DNA of 64,000 nt from Schistocerca nitens (GCF_023898315.1 NC_064623.1:13033140-13097139); one strand, 5' to 3'. Positions 1 through 11,346 are shown, numbered from the stretch's first letter. The notes: generated by a model not told the origin, from the sequence alone. Program-made: numbers and translations.

Positions 1-3000
1 CTTCAGGATCCAGTAACAGGCACCGCAGAACGGAGTTCTTTAAGGAAGAAATTGTCCCACTATTTGGAACTCGATATGAACACCTTATCCTAGGAGGGGA
101 TTTTAATTGTGTTTTGCATGCCAAAGACCAAACTCCCAATTTCAACAAGTGTACTGAACTGGAACGTATAGTTAATGACTTAAGACTAATAGACTCATGG
201 GAACATATGCACGGTGCAGCCCCTGGCTTCACCCACGCCACAAGTCACTCGGCGAGCCGTCTCGACAGGATATATGTAACGCACAATTTGAAACACCTCA
301 TTTTGCAGTCCGAAGTATGGCCTACCGTTTTTTCAGATCATGCTGCATACATATGCACAATCAATCTGATAAAACAAGGGACATTCAGAGGTAGAGGCAC
401 ATGGAAGCTCAATGTGTCACATCTGAAAGACCATGCTTGTCAGGAGGCATTTCACAAGGTATGGAGAGAGTGTGAAAGCAAATTTAGCTCGTACAACTCT
501 GGCACTGACTGGTGGCTGAAACATGCCAAACCTAAAATACGGAGGTTTTTCATAAACTACTCCAAAGACAAAAACTTTTGGTACAAATCAACTATAGAAT
601 TTTACTTTCAGTGTCTAAGGGATTTGTACAAGTGCGATGCAACAGTTGTGGACAACCACGAAAGAATTAACAAAATTAAAGCAAAAATTTTAGCACTACG
701 GCGTAAACAACTGGAAGGCTACCAAATAAGGTCGCGTGCCCAGAACATAGCCCAGCACGAGGTTACTTCCATTTATCATGTCATTCGTGAAAGCAAAAGG
801 GCCTCTCGCAAGATATTATCTGAAATAACAACTGAGGATGGAAGGAAGCTGACGAAGCAAAGAGAGATTAAAGAGGCAATCGTACAGCATTTTGAATCCT
901 TAATGTCTAGTCAGCCGGTTGACGAACAGCTTCAAGACGAGTTAATGATCAACCTCCAGGGCAAAGTATGCCACGCGGAAGCACAGACTCTCCTCTCGGA
1001 AGTGACTGAAGAAGATGTCGAAGAAGCTATATAAGGAAGCACGAAAAATAAGGCTCCAGGGGCAGATGGAATTCCAGCAGAATTTTATCGCAGATTCAGT
1101 GGCCTCGTAAAAGGCAAGTTTACTCTCATCTGCAACGAACTGCTAAACCCTGCGAATGACATCCCGAAAGAATTTTGTGAGGGACTCGTAGTGCTAGTGC
1201 CAAAAACTACGAATACGAAATCTGTAAGCGCTCTGAGGCCAATTACGCTTTTAAACAGCGATTACAAAATCTTTGGCCGCATCCTCGCTCGCAGGCTGAA
1301 AACCACAATGACCAGCGTCACTGGCCCTTATCAAACAAGTGTGGGCAAAGACAGAAGAATTCTGCAGACCCTCTGTGATTACAGGGACCTAATCTCAACG
1401 GCCGACGTCTGCAAAATAAAATGTGCACTCATCTCACTCGACTTTGACAAAGCCTTCGACAGAGTTAACCATAGTTTTCTCCTTCGCACCATGGGCGCAA
1501 TGGGCTTCCCACCTCGATTCATTGCGGTAGTAAGAAATACATTAACAAACAACTCAGCTAGATTTGTCATCAATGGACACATTAGCCGTCCGATTGACGT
1601 CACCAGCTCCATTAGGCAAGGGTGTCCAATGTCAATGGCACTCTTCGCCATCGCCATCGAGCCCCTGCTTGCCTCCCTTATGAAACATCTACAAGGACTA
1701 CAAATACATGGAGAAAAGATCGTGTGCAAGGCATACGCTGATGATGTTGGCTTCCTAGTCGTGAATGGCGCTGAAGTACAGAGCGCACTACGAATAGTAA
1801 CAAAATATGAACAGGCATCTGGTGCAAAACTTAATAGAACAAAGTCGGGGATTTTCAACATCGGCCGTGGAATTGGGACGCAAACGCAGGATCTGTTACG
1901 CGAGCTTGTAACCATGAAATGTCTCGGCATAGATTTTAAAAGAAATATCAAGCACACTATTGCTGCGAATTATCGAAAATTACTTAACAGCATACGCGCC
2001 TCTGTACAAGCACATAGTATTAGGAAACTCGATGAACTTCAAAAAGTAACAGTGGCAAATGTATACATCACATCCAAAGTTAATTATGTAGCACAAGTTC
2101 TGCCACCACCTGCGACTTTGTTGAAAAGCATCGCATCTGCACTAGGACACTTTGTGAGCCGCGGACGTATTTTCAAAGTCAAATATGACATTCTGATGCT
2201 CCCTACGAAATGTGGTGGGTTAAATCTTACCGATGTCAGCAAAAAAGCGCAAGCCTTATACCTTGCTACCACATACAATCACTGGAAAGAGCCAAGTGGT
2301 ACCCTTGCTGCACATTTGTTAAACGAAATAGCTCCTGCTGACGTCAGTGCACCTATAAATGTCCAACACATACCCAACGGACTATACCACTTGAAATACT
2401 TTTTCGTAGAATACAGCTATATACAGGCAAGGATTCCTGGGAAAGACATCATGAAAGTAAAAGAACTTTATAATAACTTGATGAAAGACAAACCCAGAAA
2501 CGACATAGAACAAAAGTATCCTTGTTATAACTGGGAAACAATATGGGAAAATATTCACTGCCGGAACTTGCCAACGTATGTCAAATCGACCTGGTACTTT
2601 GCTGTAAACAGAAAAATTACGACGAACTCTAAACTACACTCTATTCGATTGGCCGAGTCACCGCTGTGTCCATTATGTAAAATACCAGATACCGAAGACC
2701 ATAGATTGCTGTGTGACAGGGTAAAAGAAATATGGCTCTACATAAGACAAAAGATAGCGAGCGTCAGCAGAACTACGCCCAACGCCGTTACGCCTGCTGA
2801 ATTTTTAACCCCTGACGGTATACCTTACCCTAAAACAAAACGAAATGCAATTAACTGGTTGAAAGGCCAAACGATGCATTACGTCCTAACAAAAGAATCA
2901 AGCAATAGGGAGGACTTCTGGGTATACCTTACAACTGAGCACCACAAGTTGATGTGTACTAAAAAATACAAAGAAAATTACGCAAACTTTTTAACTAAAA

Positions 3001-3600
3001 CAATCCTGTAACCAATAGAAATGCGTAATTTACATTGCACATCCAAGCATTTCGTATATTAGACGAATGATTTTTGGTTAAAGTTTGTACTTCAAGTAGC
3101 AGGAGGACGATTTCCAACAGAATGTAGTCAGAGAAGATCATCAGTATAGACCAATTAAGCCTATTTGTATCTATTACTTTGGTTTCGGGGAAACAGTGAT
3201 GAAACTGGTATACACCATTTATTTAGTTTCTGTCTTTCTTTCTTCTTCTTTTTACAAGAAGACACATTTATGTTAATTAAGTGTAAAATCAAGCAGAAGA
3301 AGCCTATTTTACTTCATTACCTTCTGAAAAAGGAAATTATACTTATCAGGAATAATGAGTTTGCTTCTTTCCGTTTTTCCACGCACGGAGAACGAAATTT
3401 ACAGATGCAGTTACATTTCCACAACAATTATGAGACTGCCTTCTCAATGGAAATTACATTTATTTTTATTCAAGCCATGTTGCAAACAAAGGCAACAGAA
3501 GGGGCATACTTCGTTCGTCGTTCAGAAGAAGCGCGTTTCCACATCATCAAGTTACATTCATTCTTAAAGGCGGAGAAGGAAAAAAAAAAAAAAAAAAAAA
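1..3600 (+). mobile_element. L1/Tx1-like non-LTR retrotransposon, cut by window start
   Basis: A LINE runs in from the left edge. It has one long ORF2 reading frame to 3011, about 565 bp of 3' untranslated sequence without a recognised gene, and an A-run at 3577-3600 that may be its poly(A) tail. The A-run directly abuts the next repeat, so the tail could belong to either one. The 5' end and any ORF1 lie outside the window. The clade call (L1/Tx1-like, possibly Daphne-like) rests on the RT block and the C-terminal CCHC zinc ribbon and is tentative. Confidence 0.8.
3..3011 (+). pseudogene. LINE ORF2 endonuclease-reverse transcriptase with one in-frame stop
   Basis: The frame is open from position 3. 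It begins in the APE-type endonuclease (GGDFN near 87-101, then a SRLDRIYV motif). A TAA at 1032-1034 interrupts it, and the same frame resumes at once with the usual NKAPGADGIPAEFY block before the RT. RT motifs follow in order: LRPITLLNSDYKI, LDFDKAFDRVNH with the first catalytic Asp, IRQGCPMSMALF, and the YADD box (AYADDVGFLV). The C-terminal part carries a CPLCxxPDTEDHRLLC zinc-ribbon as in L1-type elements. It would make target-primed reverse transcription machinery. Only this one lesion is visible, so the copy looks fairly young. The ATG at 1191 is internal, not a real start. Confidence 0.85.
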
Positions 3601-4352
3601 AAGTGGTAACGTGAGCAGCTGCGGAACGAAAGATTCCATGGTTCAAATCTTCCATAGAGTGAAAAGTTTAGTTTTTTATTTTCAGTTTAAGTGACAAACT
3701 CTTATGTTTTCATCACTTTTTTGGGAGTAATTATCGCATCTACAAGAAAACCTAAATCGGGCAAGGTAGAAGAATCTGTTTACCCATTCGCCAAGTGTAC
3801 AAGTTAGGTGGGTCGACAACATATTCCTGTCATGTGACGCACATGCCGTCACCAGTGTCGTATAGAATGTATCAGACGTGTTTTCCTGTGGAGGAATCGG
3901 TTGACCTATGACCTTGCGATCAAATGTTATCGGTTCCCATTGGAGAGGCACGTCCTTTCGTCTACTAATCGCACGGTTTTGCGATGCGGTCGCAAAACAC
4001 AGACACTAAACTTATTACAGTGAACAGAGACGTCAATGAACGAAAGGACAGATAATAACTATGCAAAAATAAAGAAAGTAAAATTTTCACTCGATGGAAG
4101 ACTTGAACCAAGGACCTTTCGTTCCGCAGCTGCTCACGCTACCACGGGACCACGGCGCTCTTGAGCCTACATTGTCCACGATGTTACCTATGTGTCCCAC
4201 GGACTACTCAGTTTGTATATTTTGCTTATTTTTTCACAGTTACACACAACTTCTTCCTGTTTTCTCAATTGATCTGTGTTCAGTTTATCAAGGCCTATCC
4301 ACTGCGCCAACTTATAACTAAATCTGAGGGGGGTGCGATGGGGAGGTTCCCT
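3601..4352 (-). repeat. Interspersed repeat with tRNA-like head and inverted ends
   Basis: Read on the minus strand from about 4352, it starts with the AAGGGAACCTCCCC end that also begins the copy at 13948. It then has a tRNA-like segment (4075-4160) with box-A/B-like sequence, and a 500-bp body. The same tRNA-like segment recurs in inverted orientation at 3604-3672, so the body lies between about 70-bp inverted copies. It sits against MULE transposase coding sequence on its right. I cannot assign a superfamily; no clear target duplication is visible. Confidence 0.65.
3682..3951 (-). CDS. Small ORF inside the tRNA-headed repeat, unknown
   Basis: An 89-codon ORF fills the body of the repeat. 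I recognise no domain. It is Cys- and Phe-containing with no obvious signal peptide or membrane segment. It could be the decayed remnant of a longer element protein or chance open frame. Its main interest is that it spans most of the repeat body; conservation across copies would decide whether it is coding. Confidence 0.25.
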   Translation of the reverse strand: MPLQWEPITFDRKVIGQPIPPQENTSDTFYTTLVTACASHDRNMLSTHLTCTLGEWVNRFFYLARFRFSCRCDNYSQKSDENIRVCHLN

Positions 4353-5003
4353 TGTAAGGAAGAGGTGGACAAAATGCAGCTCTATTATGGTTTAGCCATA
4401 AGAAGGAATCGAGACAATATTGAGGCCATGAAGAAAGCAGTATGGGTTACCTTTTTCCATAAAGTTTCTATGGATGACCATCAACAGCATGCTCTCTGCG
4501 ACAGTGGTGTAAGTACATGGTGTGGATACAAAAAAGCAACAACAAATGGTGAGACCTACACACACCATCACTTCCTGCCATTTGAGGTACTGGAAGCAAT
4601 TAAGCCAATATACAGGGATCCAAGTGACACTAAACTACTGTCACAGTGCTTACATGGAAAGACATAAAATGTTAATGAATGTTTCAACCATGTGATGTGG
4701 GAACGCCTACCTAAATCTGTGTCTGTTGGTTTCAATACCATGAGATTTAGTGTATTAGATGCAGTTATTTGCTTTAATGGTGGGGCAGTTAGCAGATGTG
4801 ATGTTTTAGAGTTGTTGGGACTAACTCCCGGTTTCAGTGTGAGACAAGCACTGATGGCAATTGATTCCTTGAGAGTGGCTGAAGGCGAAAAATGGGTTCT
4901 TGAGGCAACTAAAGATGCCAGAATAGCACAGAGGAGCAAGAAAAGGAAGAGAGAAGATGAACAACACACAAACCAAGAACATTATGCAACTAGAGGGTTT
5001 TAA
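4353..5003 (+). pseudogene. Mutator-like (MULE) transposase C-terminal remnant
   Basis: The frame resumes directly after the tRNA-headed repeat and reads as the C-terminal part of the Mutator-like transposase abundant in locust genomes: CKEEVDKMQLYYGLAIRRN, then CDSGVSTWCGYKK, YRDPSDTKLLSQCLHGKT and a basic tail rich in KKRK. A TAA at 4665-4667 replaces what is normally a Gln codon between HGKT and NVNE, a single C-to-T type change. The same frame then continues to a natural-looking end at 5003. The N-terminal half, with most of the DDE core, is absent here, apparently displaced by or lost beside the repeat at 3601-4352. Identification comes from recalled family sequence, not a search. Confidence 0.7.
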
Positions 5004-5086
5004 GAACAACAGAGGTCACAGATGAAATGTACCGTTAAACTGAATTTCCCAAGAATCAAATTTTCTTACATGTTTATTTTATGCAA

Positions 5087-5404
5087 GGCACTGGCCTTGC
5101 CACAGTGGATACACCGGTTCCCGTGAGATCACCGAAGTTAAGCGCTGTCGGGCGTGGCCGGCACTTGGATGGGTGACCATCCAACCGCCATGTACTGTTG
5201 ACATTTTTCGGGGTGCACTCAGCCTCGTGATGCCAATTGAGGAGCTACTCGACCGAATAGTAGCGGCTTCGGTAAAGAATACCATCATAACGACCAGGAG
5301 AGCGGTGTGCTGACCCCATGCCCCTCCCATCCACATCCTCCTCTCAGGATGACACGGCGGTCGGATGGTCCCGATGGGCCACTTGTGGCCTGTAGACGAA
5401 CTGG
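5087..5404 (+). repeat. 5S-rRNA-derived SINE (SINE3 type)
   Basis: The head carries the internal promoter of 5S rRNA: GATCACCGAAGTTAAGCGC near 5127, GTCGGGCGTGG, then CTTGGATGGGTGACC. A non-rRNA body ends in GGGCCACTTGTGGCCTG. It is flanked by TTATTTTATGCAA (5074-5086) and TTATTTTGTGCAA (5405-5417), a 13-bp target duplication with one mismatch, showing LINE-assisted insertion. Confidence 0.85.
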
Positions 5405-5497
5405 TTATTTTGTGCAAAAAGAGTTGAGCTAGAGGTCTGAAATCTGAAGTCTGGTTATTTTATGCGAAAAAAGTTGAGCTAGAGGTCTGAAATTTTT
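5405..5497. repeat. Two-copy tandem repeat of about 46 bp
   Basis: The segment holding GTTGAGCTAGAGGTCTGAAA occurs twice in a row (about 5405-5449 and 5452-5497), each preceded by a GGTTATTTTRTGC stretch. The first unit contains the downstream target duplication of the 5S-derived SINE, so the duplication may predate that insertion. Confidence 0.6.
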
Positions 5498-5939
5498 TGT
5501 GATATTTCAGGCTAGCATTTGGAGAAAAGTAGACTGCAGACACCAGGAGGAAAAATATACCCTTATTAATTATAAAAAAATTACCTTAATTTTGATTGTC
5601 TAATTTATGTATTTATTGTATAAAAACTGTTGATTGAAATCATTTGATTGTAGTCTGCTTTTTAGATAACAATGTCATAAATGTGTGCACAAAGTTTTAA
5701 GCATCTAAGAAAAGTAGTTTATAAGTCTATAGACTTCAAACGGAGACTGGCAGGAAACATATTCAATTACTGATCGACATAAATGTTTATATAATAAAGT
5801 TTATATCAAAGCTATTCTTATTATTCTTACACCAAAATCGTCATCCTTAAAACACTTTCATTGTCCTAAAATATCTTTGTATTCAAAGTTCACATTATGT
5901 AGTCATACCCTCATAAACTTTATGAACATTCTTAGTGTT
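5498..5939. other. AT-rich intergenic stretch, nothing recognised
   Basis: No ORF, repeat boundary or RNA motif is supported here. It may include 3' sequence of the MULE upstream or of the CR1-like element that begins to its right on the minus strand. Confidence 0.4.
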
Positions 5940-7350
5940 TTTCCAGCCGTTCACTGGCAAGTTACCTTAAGCGACATCTCTACCTTTCCAATCTTGAACA
6001 GCGTGCGGGAGAAACGAACACTTAAATCTTTCCACGCAAAACTCTGATTTCTCTTATTGTATTATGATGATCACTTCTCCCTACGTAGGTAAGCATCAAC
6101 AAAATATTTTAGCACTCTGTGGAGAAAGGTGGTGATTGAAATTTTATGAGAAGTCCCACCGCAACGAAAAGCGCCTTTGTCTTAATAACTGCCATCCCAA
6201 TTACATCACATCCGTGGCACTATCTTCGCTATTTCGCGATAACATAAAATGAGCCGTCCTTTTTTGAACTTTTCGATGTGCTCCATCAATCCTGCCTGAT
6301 GCGGATCCCCCTCTACACAGTGATACTCCAAAAGGGGATGTTGAAGCGTAGTGTAGGCAGTCCCTTTAGTAGACCTGGTACATAAATCGAAATCTTTGAT
6401 TTGCTTTTGCCACAACATCACCTATGTGATCGTTCCAATTTAAGTGATCCATAATTGTAATTCTCAGGTATTTAGTTGAGTTTGCAGCCTTTAGATTTGT
6501 GTAATTTATCGTGTAACTGAAATTTAGAGCATTCTTTTTAGTGCTCATGTGGATGAATTCACACTTTTTATGATTTAGAATTAATCGCCATTTTTTGCAC
6601 CATCCAGATATCTTGTCCAAATCGTTTTGCAATTCGATTTGATCATCTGATAACTTTACGTAATGGTAAATACAGCATCATCTGCAAACAATCTAAGAGG
6701 GCTACTCAGACTGTTTCCTAAATCGGTAATGTAGATCAGAAACAGCAGAGGCCCTAAACACTTCCTTGGAGAACGCCAGATATTACTTCTGTTTTACTCG
6801 ATGACATTTCGTCAATTATTATAAACTGCGACCTTTTTGACAGGAAACCACGAATCCAGTCACACAACTGAGACGATATCCCATAGGCATGTAAATTAAT
6901 TAGAAATCTCTTGTGAGGAACGGTCTCAAAAGCCTTCTGGAAATCTAAAAATATTGAATCAGTTTCACATCCCCTGTCGATAGCATTCATTACTTCATGA
7001 GTATAAAGAGCCAGTTGTGTTTCAAAAGAACGATATTTTCTGAATCCCTGTTGGCTGTTTGTCAATAAATCGTTTTCTTCGAGGTGGTTCATAATATTCG
7101 AGCACATTATATGCTTCAAAATCCTACCGCAAATCGACTTTAGTGATATGGGTCCATAGTTCGGTGGATTACGCCTATTTTCTTTCTTGGGCATTGGTGC
7201 GATTTGTGGAACTTTTAAGTCACTGGATACAGATTTTTCTGTGAGCGTCGGTTGTATATGATTGCTAAGTATGGAGCTGTTGTATCAGTATACTCTAAAA
7301 GGAACCCGTCTGGTACACAATATGGACAGTAAATTTGGCTTTTTTAAGTG
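5940..7350 (-). mobile_element. CR1-like LINE, 3' part (left portion of a split element)
   Basis: Minus-strand RT sequence plus the 3' region form the downstream part of a CR1/jockey-type LINE. The upstream part resumes at 10678 after an RTE insertion. The outer left boundary is approximate. Confidence 0.75.
6206..7200 (-). pseudogene. CR1-like reverse transcriptase, broken
   Basis: From right to left the blocks are: the NPPNYGPISL motif, SQQGFRKYRSFETQL, the catalytic FLDFQKAFETVPH, SGVLQGSV, LRLFADDAV (FADD box) and the thumb region CKKWRLILNHKKCEF followed by KYLRITIMDHLNWNDHI. The frame shifts between the GSV block and the FADD block, and stops occur toward the 3' end, so no complete protein is possible. 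The family is recognised from the motif order; it matches the fragments at 22.6-24.1 kb and 37.8-38.9 kb. Confidence 0.8.
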
Positions 7351-7423
7351 TGGTCTAGGGGTAGCGTCTTTGATTCATAATCAAAACGCCTTCGGTCCCG
7401 GGTTCGATCCCAGCCACTGCCTA
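7351..7423 (+). promoter_or_regulatory. tRNA-like module at the 5' end of the RTE
   Basis: It has a box-A-like TGGTCTAGGGGTAGC, a 5-bp anticodon-type stem around a 7-nt loop whose anticodon reads CAT (loop TTCATAA), and box-B-like GGGTTCGATCCC. It is tRNA-Met-like in anticodon only. The 5' acceptor strand is missing or degenerate, so it is not a functional tRNA gene. It may give the LINE an internal Pol III promoter or mark a SINE/LINE fusion. Confidence 0.6.
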
Positions 7424-7688
7424 AATTTTGATAAATAATCAGCATTGGCGGCCGAAGACTTCCGGCATAGGAAGTCAGCCTCATTCTGCCAACGGCCTCG
7501 TCAAAGAGGGCGGAGGAGCGGATAGAGGTTCAGGGCACTCTCTTGTCCTAGGGGTGGGAAATTGCCCCTAAAGGCGGAAGAATCAGCAATGATCAACGAC
7601 ATGAGGATGCAGAAGGCAATGGAAACCACTGCATTAAAGACACTAACATGTATCCACAGGACATGTGGCCTGTAACTGAAGAAGTGTC

Positions 7689-10657
7689 ATGATGATCTCT
7701 CCATTGGCAAAAGATTCCGGAATAGTCCCCCATTCGGATCTCCGGGAGGGAACTGCCAAGGGGGAGGTTACCAAGAGAAAAAGATTGAATAATCAACGAA
7801 AGGATAACGTTCTACGAGTCGGGGCGTGGAATGTAAGAAGCTTGAACGTGGTAGGGAAACTAGAAAATCTGAAAAGGGAAATGCAAAGGCTCAATCTAGA
7901 TATAGTAGGGGTCAGTGAAGTGAAGTGGAAGGAAGACAAGGATTTCTGGTCAGATGAGTATCGGGTAATATCAACAGCAGCAGAACATGGTATAACAGGT
8001 GTAGGATTCGTTATGAATAGGAAGGTAGGGCAGAGGGTGTGTTACTGTGAACAGTTCAGTGACCGGGCTGTTCTAATCAGAATCGACAGCAGACCAACAC
8101 CGACAACGATAGTTCAGGTATACATGCCGACGTCGCAAGCTGAAGATGAACAGATAGAGAAAATGTATGAGGATATTGAAAGGGTAATGCAGTATGTAAA
8201 GGGGGACGAAAATCTAATAGTCATGGGCGACTGGAATGCAGTTGTAGGGGAAGGAGTAGAAGAAAAGGTTACAGGAGAATATGGGCTTGGGACAAGGAAT
8301 GAAAGAGGAGAAAGACTAATTGAGTTCTGTAACAAGTTTCAGCTAGTAACAGCGAATACCCTGTTCAAGAATCACAAGAGGAGGAGGTATACTTGGAAAA
8401 GGCCGGGAGATACGGGAAGATTTCAATTAGATTACATCATGGTCAGACAGAGATTCCGAAATCAGATACTGGATTGTAAGGTGTACCCAGGAGCAGATAT
8501 AGACTCAGATCACAATATAGTAGTGATGAAGAGTAGGCTGAAGTTCAAGACATTAGTCAGGAAGAATCAATATGCAAAGAAGTGGGATACGGAAGTACTA
8601 ACGAATGACGAGATACGTTTGAAGTTCTATAACGCTATAGATACAGCAATAAGGAATAGCGCAGTAGGCAGTACAGTTGAAGAGGAATGGACATCTCTAA
8701 AAAGGGCCATCACAGAAGTTGGGAAGGAAAACATTGGTACAAAGAAGGTAGCTGCGAAGAAACCATGGGTAACAGAAGAAATACTTCAGTTGATTGATGA
8801 AAGGAGGAAGTACAAACATGTTCCGGGAAAATCAGGAATACAGAAATACAAGTCGCTGAGGAATGAAATAAATAGGAAGTGCAGGGATGCTAAGACGAAA
8901 TGGCTGCAGGAAAAATGTGAAGACATCAAAAAAGATATGATTGTCATAAGCTCAGACTCAGCATACAGGAAAGTCAAAACAACCTTTGGTGACATTAAAA
9001 GCAACGGTGGTAACATTAAGAGTGCAACGGGAATTCCACTGTTAAATGCAGAGGAGAGAGCAGATAGGTGGAAAGAATACATTGAAAGCCTCTATGAGGG
9101 TGAAGATTTGTCTGATGTGATAGAAGAAGAAACAGGAGTCGATTTAGAAGAGATAGGGGATCCAGTATTAGAATCGGAATTTAAAAGAGCTTTGGAGGAC
9201 TTACGGTCAAATAAGGCAGAAGGGATAGATAACATTCCATCAGAATTTCTAAAATCATTGGGGGAAGTGGCAACAAAACAACTATTCACGTTGGTGTGTA
9301 GAATATATGAGTCTGGCGATATACCATCTGACGTTCGGAAAAGCATCATCCACACAATTCCGAAGACGGCAAGAGCTGACAAGTGCGAGAATTATCGCAC
9401 AATCAGCTTAACAGCTCATGAATCGAAGCTGCTTACAAGAATAATATACAGAAGAATGGAAAAGAAAATTGATAATGCGCTAGGTGACGATCAGTTTGGC
9501 TTTAGGAAAAGTAAAGGGACGAGAGAGGCAAATCTGACGTTACGGCTAATAATGGAAGCAAGGCTAAAGAAAAATCAAGACATTTTCATAGGATTTGTCG
9601 ACCTGGAAAAAGCGTTCGACAATATAAAATGGTGCAAGCTGTTCGAGATTCTGAAAAAGTAGGGGTAAGCTATAGGGAGAGACGGGTCGTATACAATATG
9701 TACAACAACCAAGAGGGAATAATAAGAGTGGACGATCAAGAACGAAGTGCTCGTATTAAGAAGGGTGTAAGACAAGGCTGTAGCCTTTCGCCCCTACTCT
9801 TCAATCTGTACATCGAGGAAGCAATGATGGAAATAAAAGAAAGGTTCAGGAGAGGAATTAAAATACAAGGTGAAAGGATATCAATGATACGATTTGCTGA
9901 TGACATTGCTATCCTGAGTGAAAGTGAAGAAGAATTAAATGATCTGCTGAACGGAATGAACAGTCTAATGAGTACACAGTATGGTTTGAGAGTAAATCGG
10001 AGAAAGACGAAGGTAATGAGAAGTAGTAGAAATGAGAACAGCACGAAACTTAACATCAGGATTGATGGTCACGAAGTCAATGAAGTTAAGGAATTCTGCT
10101 ACCTAGGCAGTAAAATAACCAATGACGGACGGAGCAAGGAGGACATCAAAAGCAAACTCGCTATGGCAAAAAAGGCTTTTCTGGTCAAGAGAAGTCTACT
10201 AATATCAAATACCGGCCTTAATTTGAGGAAGAAATTTCTGAGGATGTACGTCTGGAGAACAGCATTGTATGGTAGTGAAACATGGACTGTGGGAAAACCG
10301 GAACAGAAGAGAATCGAAGCATTTGAGATGTGGTGCTATAGACGAATGTTGAAAATTAGGTGGACTGATAAGGTAAGGAATGAGGAGGTTCTACGCAGAA
10401 TCGGAGAGGAAAGGAATATGTGGAAAACACTGATAAGGAGAAGGGACAGGATGATAGGACATCTGCTAAGACATGAGGGAATGACTTCCATGGTACTAGA
10501 GGGAGCTGTAGAGGGCAAAAACTGTAGGGGAAGACAGAGATTGGAATACGTCAAGCAAATAATTGAGGACGTAGGTTGCAAGTGCTACCCTGAGATGAAG
10601 AGGTTAGCACAGGAAAGGAATTCGTGGCGGGCCGCATCAAATCAGTCAGTAGACTGA
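7689..10657 (+). pseudogene. RTE ORF2 endonuclease-reverse transcriptase with one frameshift
   Basis: The ATG at 7689 opens a 657-codon frame to 9662. After loss of one A in the A-run near 9653-9658, the protein continues in the frame covering 9629-10657. Domains in order: APE endonuclease (AWNVRSLN, VSEVKWKE, GDWNAVVG, FQLDYIMV, SDHNIVVMKS), then RT (NYRTISLTAHESKLL, DQFGFRKSKGTREA, GFVDLEKAFDNIKW, RQGCSLSPLLFNLYIEE, FADDIAIL), and the RTE C-terminal part with GSETWTVGKPEQ and RRDRMIGHLLRHEG. All catalytic residues are visible. It provides nicking and reverse transcription for the RTE and perhaps for SINEs. Codon use and intactness suggest a recent copy. Confidence 0.9.
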
Positions 10658-10677
10658 TGACCAAAAAAAAAAAAGTG

Positions 10678-11045
10678 TTTTAAGCCGCTTCACTACACCG
10701 AGGATATCTACTTCTAAGTTACTCATGTTGGCAGTTTGTTCTTGATTCAAGTTCTGAAGTATTTATTTAGTTTGTTTTGCGAAGGAATTTCTGAGATCAT
10801 CTCTGCTTTAGTGGTACTGTCATCAATTATCTCACCATTGTGATCTTACAGTGAAGGTATTGATTGCCACTGGTGTACTTTACATACGACCGGAATCTCT
10901 TTGGGTTATGTACCAGATTTCGAGACATAGTTTCGTTGTGGAATTTATTAAAAGCAATTTCGCACTGAAGTTCGCGCTAAATTTCGAGCTTCTGTAAAAC
11001 TTCGAAAGTCTTGGGGATTATGCGTTCTTTTAAATTTGGCATCGA
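10678..11045 (-). mobile_element. CR1-like LINE, right portion of the split element
   Basis: After the RTE tail the minus-strand CR1-type sequence resumes, matching the upstream part of ORF2 (region before the RT) of the same family as 5940-7350. Stops are frequent. It ends near 11045 where Tc1-like sequence begins. Confidence 0.7.
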
Positions 11046-11153
11046 CGGAAAATGCAAAATTGTAAACTTGGAGGCCGATGAATGAATGAGTGACGCAGCA
11101 GCGCAATTTCACCTCGCAGTTGGCAGTGATAATAAACACGGGACCTGTCGACA

Positions 11154-11346
11154 GCCAGTCGGTGTGGCCGAGCGGTTCTAGGTGCTTCAGTCTGGAACCG
11201 CGCGTCTGCTACAGTCGCAGGTTCGAATCCTTCCTCGGGCATGGATGTGTGTGATGTCCTTAGGTTAGTTAGGTTTAAGTAATTCTAACTTCTAGGGGAC
11301 TGATGACCTCAGATGTTAAGTCACATAGTGCTCAGAGCCATTTGAA
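11154..11346 (+). repeat. tRNA-derived SINE, locust type
   Basis: Its tRNA-like head has GTGGCCGAGCGGTTCTAGG (box A) and CAGGTTCGAATCC (box B); the tail ends in GAGCCATTTGAA. It is flanked by CCTGTCGACA (11144-11153) and CCTGTAGACA (11347-11356), a 10-bp duplication with one mismatch. Confidence 0.9.

Larger units (their letters stand above)
7351..10674 (+). mobile_element. Nearly intact RTE-type LINE inserted in a CR1-like LINE
   Basis: The element is about 3.3 kb from a tRNA-like head (7351) to a short poly(A) (10663-10674). AAGTG lies at both borders (7346-7350 and 10673-10677, overlapping the A tail), and the minus-strand CR1 sequence continues seamlessly on both sides. The 5' region contains a tRNA-like module and about 265 bp of untranslated sequence before the first ATG. 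One single-base deletion is the only lesion seen. Confidence 0.9.

Noticed and set aside
3165-3614. 149-codon plus-strand ORF after the first LINE
   Set aside because: It is LINE 3' untranslated sequence ending in a poly-Lys run encoded by the A-tract.
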